Assembly: GCA_015143295.1 (NCBI GenBank)
Contig: CM026565.1
Coordinates: forward strand, 30,574,052-30,638,051
Direction of reading: 5' to 3'
Origin: Tetracentron sinense
Taxonomy: Eukaryota > Streptophyta > Magnoliopsida > Trochodendrales > Trochodendraceae
DNA length: 64,000 nucleotides
Shown here: piece after piece, positions 12,001 through 24,500 of the stretch
Position numbering within the stretch: the stretch's first letter is position 1
Layout of the letters: each line of letters starts with the position of its first letter
Position numbers and translations under genes: made by a program
The notes under the pieces: generated by a model
What the model saw: the letters and a program-made list of their open reading frames with translations, nothing else
Database searches by the model: none
Told to the model about the DNA's origin: nothing

Positions 12001-15000
12001 TGTAGATATTGTGTACCACAAGGATTTTCTACGATGCTGGAAAAGAAGGGCTTTCGCTAACCTAAGAGCAGAAGGATCGAATGTCTATGCCTCCATAGGT
12101 GAATTTTCTACAAGTATTGCATGCATAGGCATATGTGAATTCTCCAGAAGAGATCGTTTACATTGGTGTATAACTCCATTGAGATAGAGTTATAGCTTCA
12201 CCCAAACATCCATCCCTAAAAGAAGAATCTCGAATCGCAAAAAATCAAATTTTGGCTTTCCACATATTGCCTATTGTACTTTCATTCTCTCCCTGCATGG
12301 CTGTATTTGAGCTCACATCCACTCTAGCTTTGTCCTTTGAATAAGTGTAGAGCCCATTTCTCAAAGATTAGGGGTTCACAATCACTTCTCATTATTTATT
12401 TTCCATTTCTTTAATGTAAGCCACAAAATGAAAATATTTACTCTTTTTTTTCTGGGTTATGGTTCTCTATCTTTTCTCCAAGGACTAAGCAATGTTTATG
12501 TAGGCTACTATATCACTATATTTCAATAAGTAGTTATAGCACGATGCTTGTTGCTTATTGTAATCAGATATTTGATAGTAAGGAATTATTTGCTAACTAA
12601 TATTGGTTACAACTATATTGATTTCTTCTCTGTTTTTATTTTAATAAGGAAATAATTAAGAATTCAGTTCACTAAGGAGATGAAACTCATGAAAGTTGTT
12701 TCTAACCACTATAACTTTCATTTGGTACAATGAACAAGTTTTCCATGAAAGGAAAATTCTTAAATGCGAATCAACATTTTCTGATGAGGAATACAAGGGT
12801 CAGGATGGAGTACTGCTTTTTCCCATTAAGTTTTAAGCCAGTCGGCATATGTAGCACACATTCAGTGGGATAAGGGTCCACAAACCTGACCGGATGATAG
12901 GAAACATCCAGTCTATATAGTCCTTTGGAAGGTGAGAAGAGCATTGTAAATAGTCAAAAAGAGACATCAAACGCACTTTATTATAATGATCAATAGCTGA
13001 TAGCTCAGGATCGAGAGCCAAGATAGTTATGGTGGCTCCTGTCAATTTCTGGATCCCATATCCCATGTATGCATATCATTGGTGGTATGGCATGGAGTAA
13101 GGAGGATGTATTCTTCCTGTCATCCCATCCCATCCCAACAGAAGTATTCCTCCTCAGAAACCAGAGTTAAAAGCCAAGGACTTTTTTCCTTTTTTTCCTT
13201 CCCTTTTGACTCATTAAAGAATTTGAAAAATCCATTGTGGATCCTCAGACCTTTCCTTACCATGCCAATGTGTTTCTTCATATTGGGAGTATATCTGAGC
13301 TTTTCAATTGGCCTGCAAAACAGAACATACATGAAAACAACAAAGTCCACTAATTTGTCAGCTAATACTAGCACAAATGAAGGTTTTACCCTTTGACTTC
13401 TAGTACATCGCCAGGTTTTAGGCTTGCCAGATGCTGACTCATTTTTCCTTCTGGATAGACCTGCACCGGTTTATAAGGATTGGTAAATCAAGAATGCACG
13501 AGGGGTGGTCACTGTTTGAAGTAAGAGCATCTATAATTATGTGTAAGTTGGATAACAGATGATGGAAAATAACTAGGCCCTTCTGCAACGGTATACCTTA
13601 ATTAATAAATCGAAGTATCCCTTTGAATCTGGATCTGATATAGGAGTGTACCTGAAAATCACATAATAAAGAAATTTCCATTAATTCATGTTTCCTACTA
13701 AGAGAAAATCAAGGACATTAAACATAGAGGGGTAAGACTAGTAACGTAAATATATCATCTAATTATTTCATAACTCAAAACATTGCATTTGCATCAGACA
13801 ATATTGGGTGATCGTGTGTTCCGTTTCTTTCTTGACATCTACAGGGAACATCCAAGACAACTTTCCTTGACTCTTGCATATTATGGTGTCAAAATGGTTC
13901 AGAGTTTGGATTAGAGACTTGGAAGGGGGTAATTTGTATATTATGTTCTGTTTCTGTTCAACGTATTCAGGACATCCATTGTACTCTTTCTTTTCTTGAC
14001 ATCTGCAGGAAAAATCCAAGACAATCACCTTCCTTGAGTCTTAGATATTATGTTGTCAAAGGGATTGGAGTTCGGGTTAGAGACTTGGTTGGGTGAAATT
14101 TGCAAAATTTGGCATTTCGTTTATCCTTTCCAAGGTATTTAGGCCACATAAATTCTAAGACATTTGGTTTCTGATTAAATGTGTGCATTCGTAAAATCAT
14201 ATCGTCCATGTTGTTGCTGAGCAGATACTTTGCAATGACTTTGAGGCAGCTTTGGCTCATTCAAATTTGCGCGACTATAGATAGGTTTCTCCTTTATGTA
14301 AGAGTGTGGATAAAATCCTCCTCTGCATAAGATAGTGGAAGAAATATAAATTTTGTTACTCAATTGTGGTTGAAGTTGACATCCCCAAAGCATTTAATAT
14401 ATTGAAAGATAGGGACTCACTAGAGAAACTGTTTGAGAGATATAGAACTGCAGGAGGCCTGGAAGCATAGACTAAAAAATCGCTATCGCTATGTATGGAT
14501 TTGGAGTTACCCGATACAAAGATACGCAGAACTCTATACAATCCCCCATATCGATATGTTATTGGTCTATGCCGTACATATTGAGCCGATACGCACAACA
14601 CAGATGTAATACGCACCCAATACGTACGATATGGTCTCCTTTCTCCTTCAATAATAATTATTGTACATCCAAATTCTTGAAAAATAAAAGTCAGGTTTCT
14701 AGTTCAAGAACATAATCCATTTTTTAGCGATTAAGTCAAAAATTTTAACTTTCCATGCTAAGGTATTTTTCATATCTTTAAACTTCATAATTTCTACTAT
14801 ATCAAAACATTACTAAAACCCAGTCCGGCAAGATGTCCCATATTTTAATCTTCAAAAATATTTTCATCTATGTGCGATAGCTGGCTCGAGTGATCTCAAC
14901 CCCACACTAGCACTTTCGCCTTAGTGAGAAACCGAGAAGTTTAGAGTCGCCACCAATCAAATAGGGTAGGAGTGTGATTGGTCACCCAACAAATACCTCT

Positions 15001-18000
15001 TGGTCTAAGAACCAAAAGTTAGATTCGGGGATTCTCTTATGGGTTGGGGAAGGTGTTAGGCACCCCAACCCATCCGTCAAATGACGGTTGCCTTTTAATT
15101 TCTCTTCATTATTCTAAATTTTTATCATTCAACCTAAAGAAAGAAGAAAAAAAAGAATAAAATTAATCAGCTCCTTTCGAGATCGGATAGCCTCTCCTTG
15201 ACCGAATCAAGACAAATCTCTCTCTACTTTTGATTTCTTTTATTTTTCGAGATTGGAATGCACCCCTCTTCGACCGAATTGGGGTGATTCTCTGTACTTG
15301 TTTTACTATTTTTTGTCCATTTACTTTGAGATTCAAATTCACCCCTCCTTGACCAAATTGGGGTGATTCTCTCTACAGGGGGACCAAAATCTCTCCAATT
15401 ATCAATGAAGGCAACCCTTCCCTTGACTGATTTGAGGGAAGCCCCACCTACCTATGGAAGACGAAAATGGATCCCAAAACAAGTGATAAGTAAACAAGAT
15501 AAAGAAAACAAAAAATAAATCAAAGAACTCTTCTTCAACCACTTTCCTTCATCCGGATCTCATGTTCCTCGCATTCCGCTCAGATGAAACCCTAGACTAC
15601 TAAAGAAAAGTAGAAGAAGAAAAGATTTCAGATGGGTAGAAGAAGAATCAAAATAAAATGCCTAGAGCGAATAAATATTGCAAACCTTCTTTCAAATTGT
15701 GCTCCAAGTGCCTAAGAAAAATGACTTCCATAAGATTGAGATCCGAACTCAAAGTGACTCTTCCCGGATATCGGTCTTTTCCTCTAAGGTAGATGCAAAA
15801 GAATAAAATCCACAATCCTCCTAGGTTAAGGAGCTTTTGAAGATTTGGTTGTGCGATTCCAAGGTTCCATGGGTTTCAAGGTACAAGTCCAAAAGTTCCA
15901 AAGTGTGGGATTTCAAAAGTTTGGGGTTTTTCTAAGATTCAAAAGTTTGAATGAAGAGTGGGGAATGGAGGCCTTTTATAGAGGTGAAAATTAGGGTTTT
16001 CACCCTTGCAGCCGCAATAGGTTTAAAAGGACATTTAGGAACCCTATTCAAGGTCTAAGATGATTGGCCTGGGCGGAATAAAATAATCATAAAAATCGAA
16101 ATCTCACCCTTTAAAACGGCGAAACTTGGTTTTTCCTTCTTTTGAATGTGGCGCTGAGTTTTAGGCACACGAACTGAAGTTCAAAATTAGGTTAAACAGA
16201 ATTTCGCCATTTTAAAAGGTGAAATACAAATATGGGCACAAAATGAAAAATCGCAATTTGAAACAGAGATTCATGGATTATAGGCATAAAATTTGAAATC
16301 GCCTTTTGAAACGGAGATTAATGGAATATAGGCATACAATTTGAAATCACCTTTTGAAACAGAGATAAATGGGTTTTAGGACTAGTGTCGTTCCAAACGG
16401 GTCTCGGGTTGGTCTCTGGTATGGACTTAGATTTCAGCCACACTATTCGAATCTCGGATCTCTCTTATTGAGTACATCTTTCGATACTTTGAGCTAAAAG
16501 GGCATTTGGATTTGCAAAATTGGGTGTCTACAATCCATGATTCAAAATATCGGTATCGGTCGCCGTATCGATAAGTTCAAAATAGCATATGTATCGGTAC
16601 CGTATCGGTTGGATACGGCGGAAAAATTCAGGATATGCTAAAAAAAGCTTGGATACGCAAAGAAAAACTTGGATACCTTGCATAAAACCTCTTTTAAGGT
16701 AAATATAAACTAAAAACAAACTAAATGAAGGTCTTCAACTATATTTATAAGTTAAAAAAGGCATGTGCGCTGATAAATATGTTTGAAAATACAAACCATA
16801 GTTACTTAACCAAATGATAGAAGCTCACTTGCATTCATAAATAAAAAATATGAAAATACATAGACACTTGTATTCACAAATCAAATTACATACATGATAA
16901 AAGCTCAGTACTACATTGAGCTTCGTGCCGGCTCATACTCTTATCATTGTGGGATCAGGAATTGAGTAGAGAGATACATTATAAGTAGTCCAGACATGAT
17001 GACACCACTGTGTCCAAGTCATCATCGTGCGGTACATGCCTAAGTACATTTGTACACATGCCTACTGCTGAGTCGTGATCTGTCCATAACTGTCAGTCGA
17101 AGACTGGGACTGAGCATCATAACCAATGGCTCCGGATAAGTAGTGTTAGGCTAGGCATCATAACCAATGGCTCCTGATAAGTAGGGTTGGGCTAGGGCAT
17201 CATAATCAGGGGGGATAACCCTATTTACATATTAATATCTAAAGTAAATGAAAGTAAAATCAAGTTAAAATCATTTACTTAAATAATATATTATGTAAAT
17301 TAGTTGTGCGTATCGGGTCTGTATTGTGGATCGTAGTGTAAATTGAAGGAGAAAAAAAACTAACTGAAAAATCCTCGTATCGAGTGTATTGGGCCTGTAT
17401 CGGCCCGATACAATGGAGTTTTTTTTTCCAACGTACTAGTGTATCGGGTAACTCCAAATAGGATACGTATCAGCCTGTATCGGTCGATACGTATCGATAT
17501 TTTAAACCATGCTACAATCTACATGGTCAAACGGTTAATAAACAGTTCAGCATAAAATATTTACGTTCAAGCTTTACAATAAAATTTAACCATATGCAGG
17601 GTACTCCCCATTTAAAATTCATTAGAAATAATTCCAAATTTAAATTACAAGAGCATCAAAATCTAAATTTCCAGTTCAATGATAAATTCGATTTTTAGCC
17701 GTTTGGGGCCAAATTTCAACTTTCAAATTGCAAAGTTTTTTTCCAAATCTTAAGGGCTCATAATTTTTAATATGTCAACACATTATTAAAATGAAAAAGA
17801 CCGATAAAATTATTTCACACATTCGTTTCTATATGGTGTTGGGTTGGGTCACTACATGCTCAATCTCAAGCATCGAGTTCCATTTATTAATAGATTCCAC
17901 AGCTCTCGGATTTACAACAGTATACATGCATATGTACCAGTCCACGTACCACATTCCCATGAGTTGGCCACAATATCACATTATTGTCAATATGTCTGAC

Positions 18001-21000
18001 TCACTTCTAATATATCAATTTATTCAGTTCTTGAGCCTACACCGTTCGAGCCGACACGAAGCTCAATATGGTATTGAGCTTATATCATGTAATTTACTTT
18101 ATGATTGTAGTTCAATATTTTCTTATTTAATTCATTGAATATAAAGTTTTAATATCTAGATTGTATTGTCAATACTTGACTAAGTGACTATTGTTTGTGT
18201 TATCATACATATTTATCAGCATGGTCGCCTTTTTTAACTTATAAATTTCTTAACTCTCATATGTATGGTTATAAATGTAGTTGGGGGCCTTCTTTTAGTT
18301 TGTTTTTAGCTTATATTTGCGTTAAAAGAAATTTTATATAACGTATCTAAGTTTTTCCTTACATATCCAAGTCTATCCTAATTTTTTCCTTCGTATTCAA
18401 CTGATACATATCCTATAATTGACTGACAAATATAGTACCCAATACCGATATTTTACACCATGCCTAGAAGGCACTCAAGCATAACTTTAGAGGTGACATT
18501 AGAGAATCAGATTGTTCCAGCACTAGAATGGCATTTAGAGATTTTTTTTAAAAGCAAGTAGTACGTACCACTATTTTTCCAAAATTCTAGTATAAGAAAT
18601 TCGGGTTTTCCTTTAATTTTTTGCAGGTCCACCAATTGTAAAAGAGAGCTTATCTCACCACAATAAGCTGAGCTTTCAGGGTGAATTCAGGCCTGGATCT
18701 TGCATCATTGATGAAATTAGGATATCTTGGTTTACCAGTGGGGCACATAGCACCTGAGAAGAAACTTTGTGGCTTATTAATTGGCTAGAGAGGGTCTGCT
18801 AAGAGGGTTATATGGGGTATTTAACCATCTCAATCTCCACACCTCTATTATCTCCTTGTTGATCCCAACAGTTCTCTTTAATAACATTGATCATGACCTA
18901 CGTCGACCACACAGATTCGCACTTCTTATTTCTTTGAGCATTAGATTCCATTCATTCGATATGAGTAAAGAAAGCTTCATTTCTAAATGGAAAAGTTCTG
19001 CTTCCATATCTTGAAGCCAATAAGTTTTCATATAGGGGGATGCAGCTTCCAACCATTTGTAGTATGTGCAAGTTGAAGAAGATGTAGATCATCTCCTCCT
19101 TCATTGTTCAGTGGCTTGGAACGTGTAGAGTTTTTGTCTCACTCTTCTAGATATCTGTAGTGTCTCAAAGTAGCAAATACAATTACAATTACAATTACAC
19201 AATGAATGAAAATATAAATAACTAATAAACAATACATATCGCCCATTTTGTATCAGTATAAATATTGTACATGGGGCTACCGAAACCTATACATATTTCC
19301 CGTTTCGTATCGTTTTCGGCGATTTTGATTTCCATGAGACGGGGGTATTCTGATTCTCTAGGATAAAGAGGTCATGGACATCTCCGAATCGGAGGTGGGG
19401 GCTTTCTCCCTCTCCATCCTTTGTAGGTCCCCAATAGATGGATTCTGATGGTTCTTCATGGGTGTGCATGGTTTGGTAGGTTATTCGTATCAGGTAGATT
19501 TTTTGGTAGAACTCAAGAATGTGAGTGCAAGTTGGAGTCTCCCTTGGTGTATTGGTGGGAATTTTAATAGTGTCGGATTTCCTATTGATAAATCTACAAG
19601 ATGCTTAAGTGTCTCAGAGATGAGAGCTTTCGAGAATTTTTTTTTCACCAGATTCTTCTTGAGTACCCCCTACATGGTGATAGATATACATGATCCAATT
19701 TTCAAGAATGCTTAGTAAACTAGATAGTTTCCTATCATGCAATCATTGGAATGATAAACTTCTAGAGGCAAAAGCAGTAGCTTTATCCAGGCCAACTTCA
19801 GATCACATCCAATTATGTTGGATTCATTAAAGGTTTAGGGGCATCCGCAGACAGTTTAAGTTCAAGAATGTGGTCGGGAGCACTCATGTTTTGTCAAGGA
19901 GGTTTGGATCCAATCATAATTTTGGGGCTCGCATTGGTCTGAAATTGAAAGGTCGCAAGGAGAGGCTTCAAATTTGGCACCGTGAGGTATTTGGGAATCT
20001 CTCCGATAATAAGAGGAATATTCTAGAAGAAATCAGTAGCCTGAATTCGAAGGAGGAAGTTGGTATGCTATCATATTCTGGTTCTAGGAGCCGAGATAAT
20101 TTGAAGAATGATTATTTTCATTTGTTGCAATGTGAAGAGATTAGTTGGAAACAAAAATCTCAAGTCAACTGGCTCAAATAAGATGGCCGTAAGTATTTCA
20201 TATAGTCACAAATTTCAGGAGAAAAGTCAAATCACATCTTGAAATTAAAGGTGGGAGATCTTTGTAAGGAGAGTGATAAGGAGATTCGGGAGGCTGCAGT
20301 GTCCTTCTATCAGCAGTTATATAAGGAAGATTGTTAGTACATGCCAAAATTGGACGACATGTAATTCAACTCTCTTTCATACGTTCAAACTTCAAAGAGA
20401 CCTGTTAGAGGGGCCATTTTCTTAACAAAATCATGAATGTTTTTAAGGGTACAGTGGAGATAAAGCTCCTAGGCCAGATGGCTTTTCGATTCAACTCTAT
20501 AAGAAACGAGACAAAGCTCCTAAGCCAGATGGCTTTTCGATTCAACTATATAAGAAACGTTGGAGCATTATCAGTCAAGATCTAAAATTTTCAAATCCGG
20601 CAGGTTTGACCGATGTTGAATACTACCTTTGTCGCCCTGATCACCAAGGTGGAAGGAGCTCAGAACATTAAGGACTTTAGACCGATTAGTCTTTTTGGAA
20701 GCATTTACAAAATTTTGTACAAAGTTTTGGCTTCACAAGTTTTGTGGAAGCCAGACACTCTTGTCCGCTAACCACTTAAAATGGTCATAAGTTCCATCAT
20801 TTCTCGGTGTGCCGAATTTTGTGTAAGACCATAGTTAACAAAATTCGCCAATTTTTTTTCAAAAAATTCGTGAATTATTCATGAATTTTCGGTGTGCCAA
20901 ATTAATCACGAATTTTAGGTTTGCCAAATTATTCGCAAATTATTCGTTTAGTTCAAAAAGTAAATTGCTTATTTTGTATATTATCTAATCAAATTGTTGG

Positions 21001-21554
21001 ATATATTATATAACACCCTCATAGCCACCCCCATTGCCACCCCACCTCCCCACTCCACAACCACCACCACCACCCCCTCCTACCCCACCACCATAACCAC
21101 TACCACAATGCTTGGCTGAACATGGGAAATTAGAAATTACGGGAATTTTATTTTGAATTCTCATGCTCGACCGAACACTAAGCATTCATGTCATGAGAAA
21201 TTGAATATCTCAAGAATTCATTCTCTTGGAAAACTTAAATTCTTGAGAAATAAGCGTTCACGAAACGATCACGCCCTCAATATAATCATGATTACTGGTG
21301 TAAAAAAAGGCTTTATCTCTATTCTTTGTACGTTCAAAGGGCTATCTCATTCCCTTGTTGTAATTTATTCTTCTCTCAATAAAATTCTTTCTATTCATTT
21401 TTAAAAAAGAACAAAATTTTCTATCCTAAAAGGGAAAAAGATGCTCCAGCTAAAAGCCATCATCTATGAGTCTTTCTTGAGATTTGACAGCTCAGTACTA
21501 CCTCCCCACCCTAATTGGTCTATCAGACTAATAACATCTCTCTCTCTCTCTCTT

Positions 21555-21596
<42 letters not shown>

Positions 21597-24500
21597 CAAT
21601 AAACTACTATGATTTCATGGCCTCAGCATAAATGGTAAGAAATTCTCAACTTCACACATAACTTAGAACATGGAAGGTATAAATGCAATAAGTTGGATGG
21701 CAAAGGCATTATCCGAATAAGCGAATGCATGGAAATTTTTTGTTCACTGGAAATGCTCTTTCCAGACTCTGTTTTAGAGGGGGGGAAACTGAATGCTACC
21801 ATTGAGGACTGATGGAACACATTCATCTCTTCATGTTGCAAGGCCTAATATTAACCCCATCTTAGAGGCTCACATTATATGAGAACTCAGACATGTGATG
21901 AGATGAACAAATAATGTTAAATTGGAAACCTAGAAAAAAAACAAAAAGTATGAGAACATGTTAAAATTGATGACTTGTAATAATGGATTATTCGACTGAA
22001 AAAATGTGACTCGTCATGATTACAAGAAAAACGAACAAATATTCATAATATATATAATTATTCTGATCAAGCATGTTTGGATTGAACAGAAAGACTTACG
22101 GGCGAACAACATATTTCGTTTTTCCTTCAGCATCTTGTCCTAATGGGGCCCTGCAATAACAAGAACATATCTAAGTGATGGATATAGTGGCAGAAACATT
22201 TCAAGCAATTCTGATCATACAAGTCTTCTTAGTTCTGAAAATGGGATGAGTTCTGGGAATTGCACAACAAACTCCTCACATAGAAACTATGGAAAATACC
22301 TTGTAAGAAGGCATGAAGCAATGTCAAGACCCAACTTGGCAGTGGGATCAAATGAGAACCTGCCATATTGTGAAAGAACAGTTGCATTGAAATTAATTTT
22401 AAAAAGTTCAGTAATGTACCAATGTGTAGAATAGATAATTCAAATTAAGGGATTACATTATGGCTAGCAAGGTCTATGTCTCTGTGATGGGAATCTATGG
22501 ACACCATGAAAATAAAACTATCCGGAACCGTTACGTAACGGACGTTAAGCAACGGTTTCACTAGAAGCCACCACAATACAATGGGCCCTTTTGATATAGC
22601 AAAAATGAGGAATCCTTTTTGATATGGCATTCAAAGAGGTTCTTAGGTGACAAATTTCTGATGTTCTTTTTGTAAAGTAATGCTGTGACATGACTTGCCT
22701 TTTCATTTGACTCAAACAGTCATTATGTTGTGGAAAAACTCAGCCAACTGATGGCACTTTTTTACCTTGCCAAGTAGATTTATCTTTTGAGTTTTGACAT
22801 GGTAGTGCTTAAATATGACCCGACTTGGTTGTCACAAATTTGCAAGTTTTTTCACACAATGGATATTGGGTATAAATAATCGAAGCAAGAGGATAACCTG
22901 AATAACTTAGTGTTGTGGCTGACCCTTGCAGTGTCTTGCAGCTCAAATTCAACCCACTTATCTGGATTGAGTGCTGAAAATTGAAACAAAAGCATCCACT
23001 GTTATGATGTATAAGAAACGGTGAGAATGATATAGTAAGCACTTCAAGGCTTTCAGCTTCATATTTTACTATGCAAATACTTCTAAATCCAGTTGGTAAA
23101 TCAACCTCCTGAAGACAGCAATAAGTAACTCAACCAATTTGACTTAAGAGAACCCAGGCTGTGACCCTTTATCATTATTTCGAGTTTAAAATTCTGTTCA
23201 AATTTTTGCATTGTAAAGAAAAAGGGAAAAAAAACTGGAAGAAAAACCTACCAATTTTTCGGCCCTCTTCTTCATTGATTTGATCTAGATGAGCCTGTAA
23301 TCAGAAGGCATAATCACCTCAATTATTTAACATTTTATCAGTTTCAGAAAATATATAGGTTAGTTGCCATGAAAAAGTATATCTTAGTTGCATTGGCTTT
23401 AGAGCAGAAAGTGCAAACAGGTGTCTAAACCTCTCACATTCAAGGTTCATAACATTATACTCAACAATATTTTGACACAATATGAAGTGTTCAGTAGACC
23501 AAAAAACAACTTCCATCATTCAGAAAATAACAATGAAGACACAAAAATCTGATTAACCCAAAGGCTTCATAATTTGAATGCACAAACCAAAATTTAATAT
23601 GATGCACAAGCCAAAATTTAATCTGGTAATGAAAAAAGAATGATTTAGCAAAAAAATAAAGAAAAAAAGGTGAAAGGGGGGAAAGAGATCACTGGAACGA
23701 CATAAGTTTCAAAATGAAATAAAGCTATAACTCTTGAAACCAGATTTCCAATCCATAAGAGCATTTATGGAGGTCAGGAAAACAATGGCACCAGCATCCT
23801 TGGAGAAACATAACTAATAGACAATTAAACAACAACGGAAATTCATTTTCCATCTTAAAATGACTTCTCTTCCAATAAATCATTTTTCACACTATATTGA
23901 TTAAAAATATATATATAGACTAAACTACCTAAGTCATTGTATATGTTGTAAAATAGCGACCTTTGGGAAGTCTCACACATAGAAGTGCATGGAAACAACC
24001 ATAAAACGAGGTGTAGTTGGTCACCATAAAAAATGATTATTAAAATAACAAAGACTCTTATAATCTACAAAAAAATAAGAGATTTAGATCCGAAAGTTCG
24101 ATTATGAACCGAGGAAGGTGTTAGGCACCCTGATTCACTAGTCTATGAAAAATACGGTTACCAAGACCTTCCTCATTCCATGTCCCACACCTCTTATTCT
24201 TTCTCACATTCTCCTCTTAAGTAGGCATTTCTAGCCACCATAGTTACCAAGTACGAGTACTGTTGAATAAGGCCTTAATGGGCTGGGCTTTATCTTTATG
24301 TTTTCTACTTACTCTTGTACACTGTTTTTGGGTATATTATTAGTATCTCTTATGTACTAATAGTATACCATTAGTGGAGTATAAATATAAAGAGTAGGAG
24401 AGAAAGAATTAATTTCTCTCACTAATTTTTCCTAAACCTATTCTTCTCTTTCTCTTATTCTTCTTCTTCTTCCCTCTCTCAAACCCTAATCTCTAAAACC

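Larger units (their letters stand above)
14466..18462. mobile_element. hAT-like element B (outer shell of a three-level nest)
   Basis: The ends are CATAGACTAAAAAATCG and CGATATTTTACACCATG (imperfect inverted repeats). Flanks are CCTGGAAG at 14458-14465 and CCTAGAAG at 18463-18470, a 7 of 8 match as expected for hAT. Its interior shares the CCGATACGTATCGATA vocabulary with element A at 16536. Element B is split by a solo LTR (14871-16532), which is itself accompanied by element A. It lies in CBR2 intron 5. I recognise no transposase reading frame. Confidence 0.7.

Noticed and set aside
12833-13066. 77-codon minus-strand frame in CBR2 intron 8
   Set aside because: It falls between phase-consistent exons 8 and 9, has no homology I recognise, and including it would break the protein.
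17791-18138. 115-codon plus-strand open frame
   Set aside because: It lies inside hAT-like element B and resembles no transposase; probably chance.
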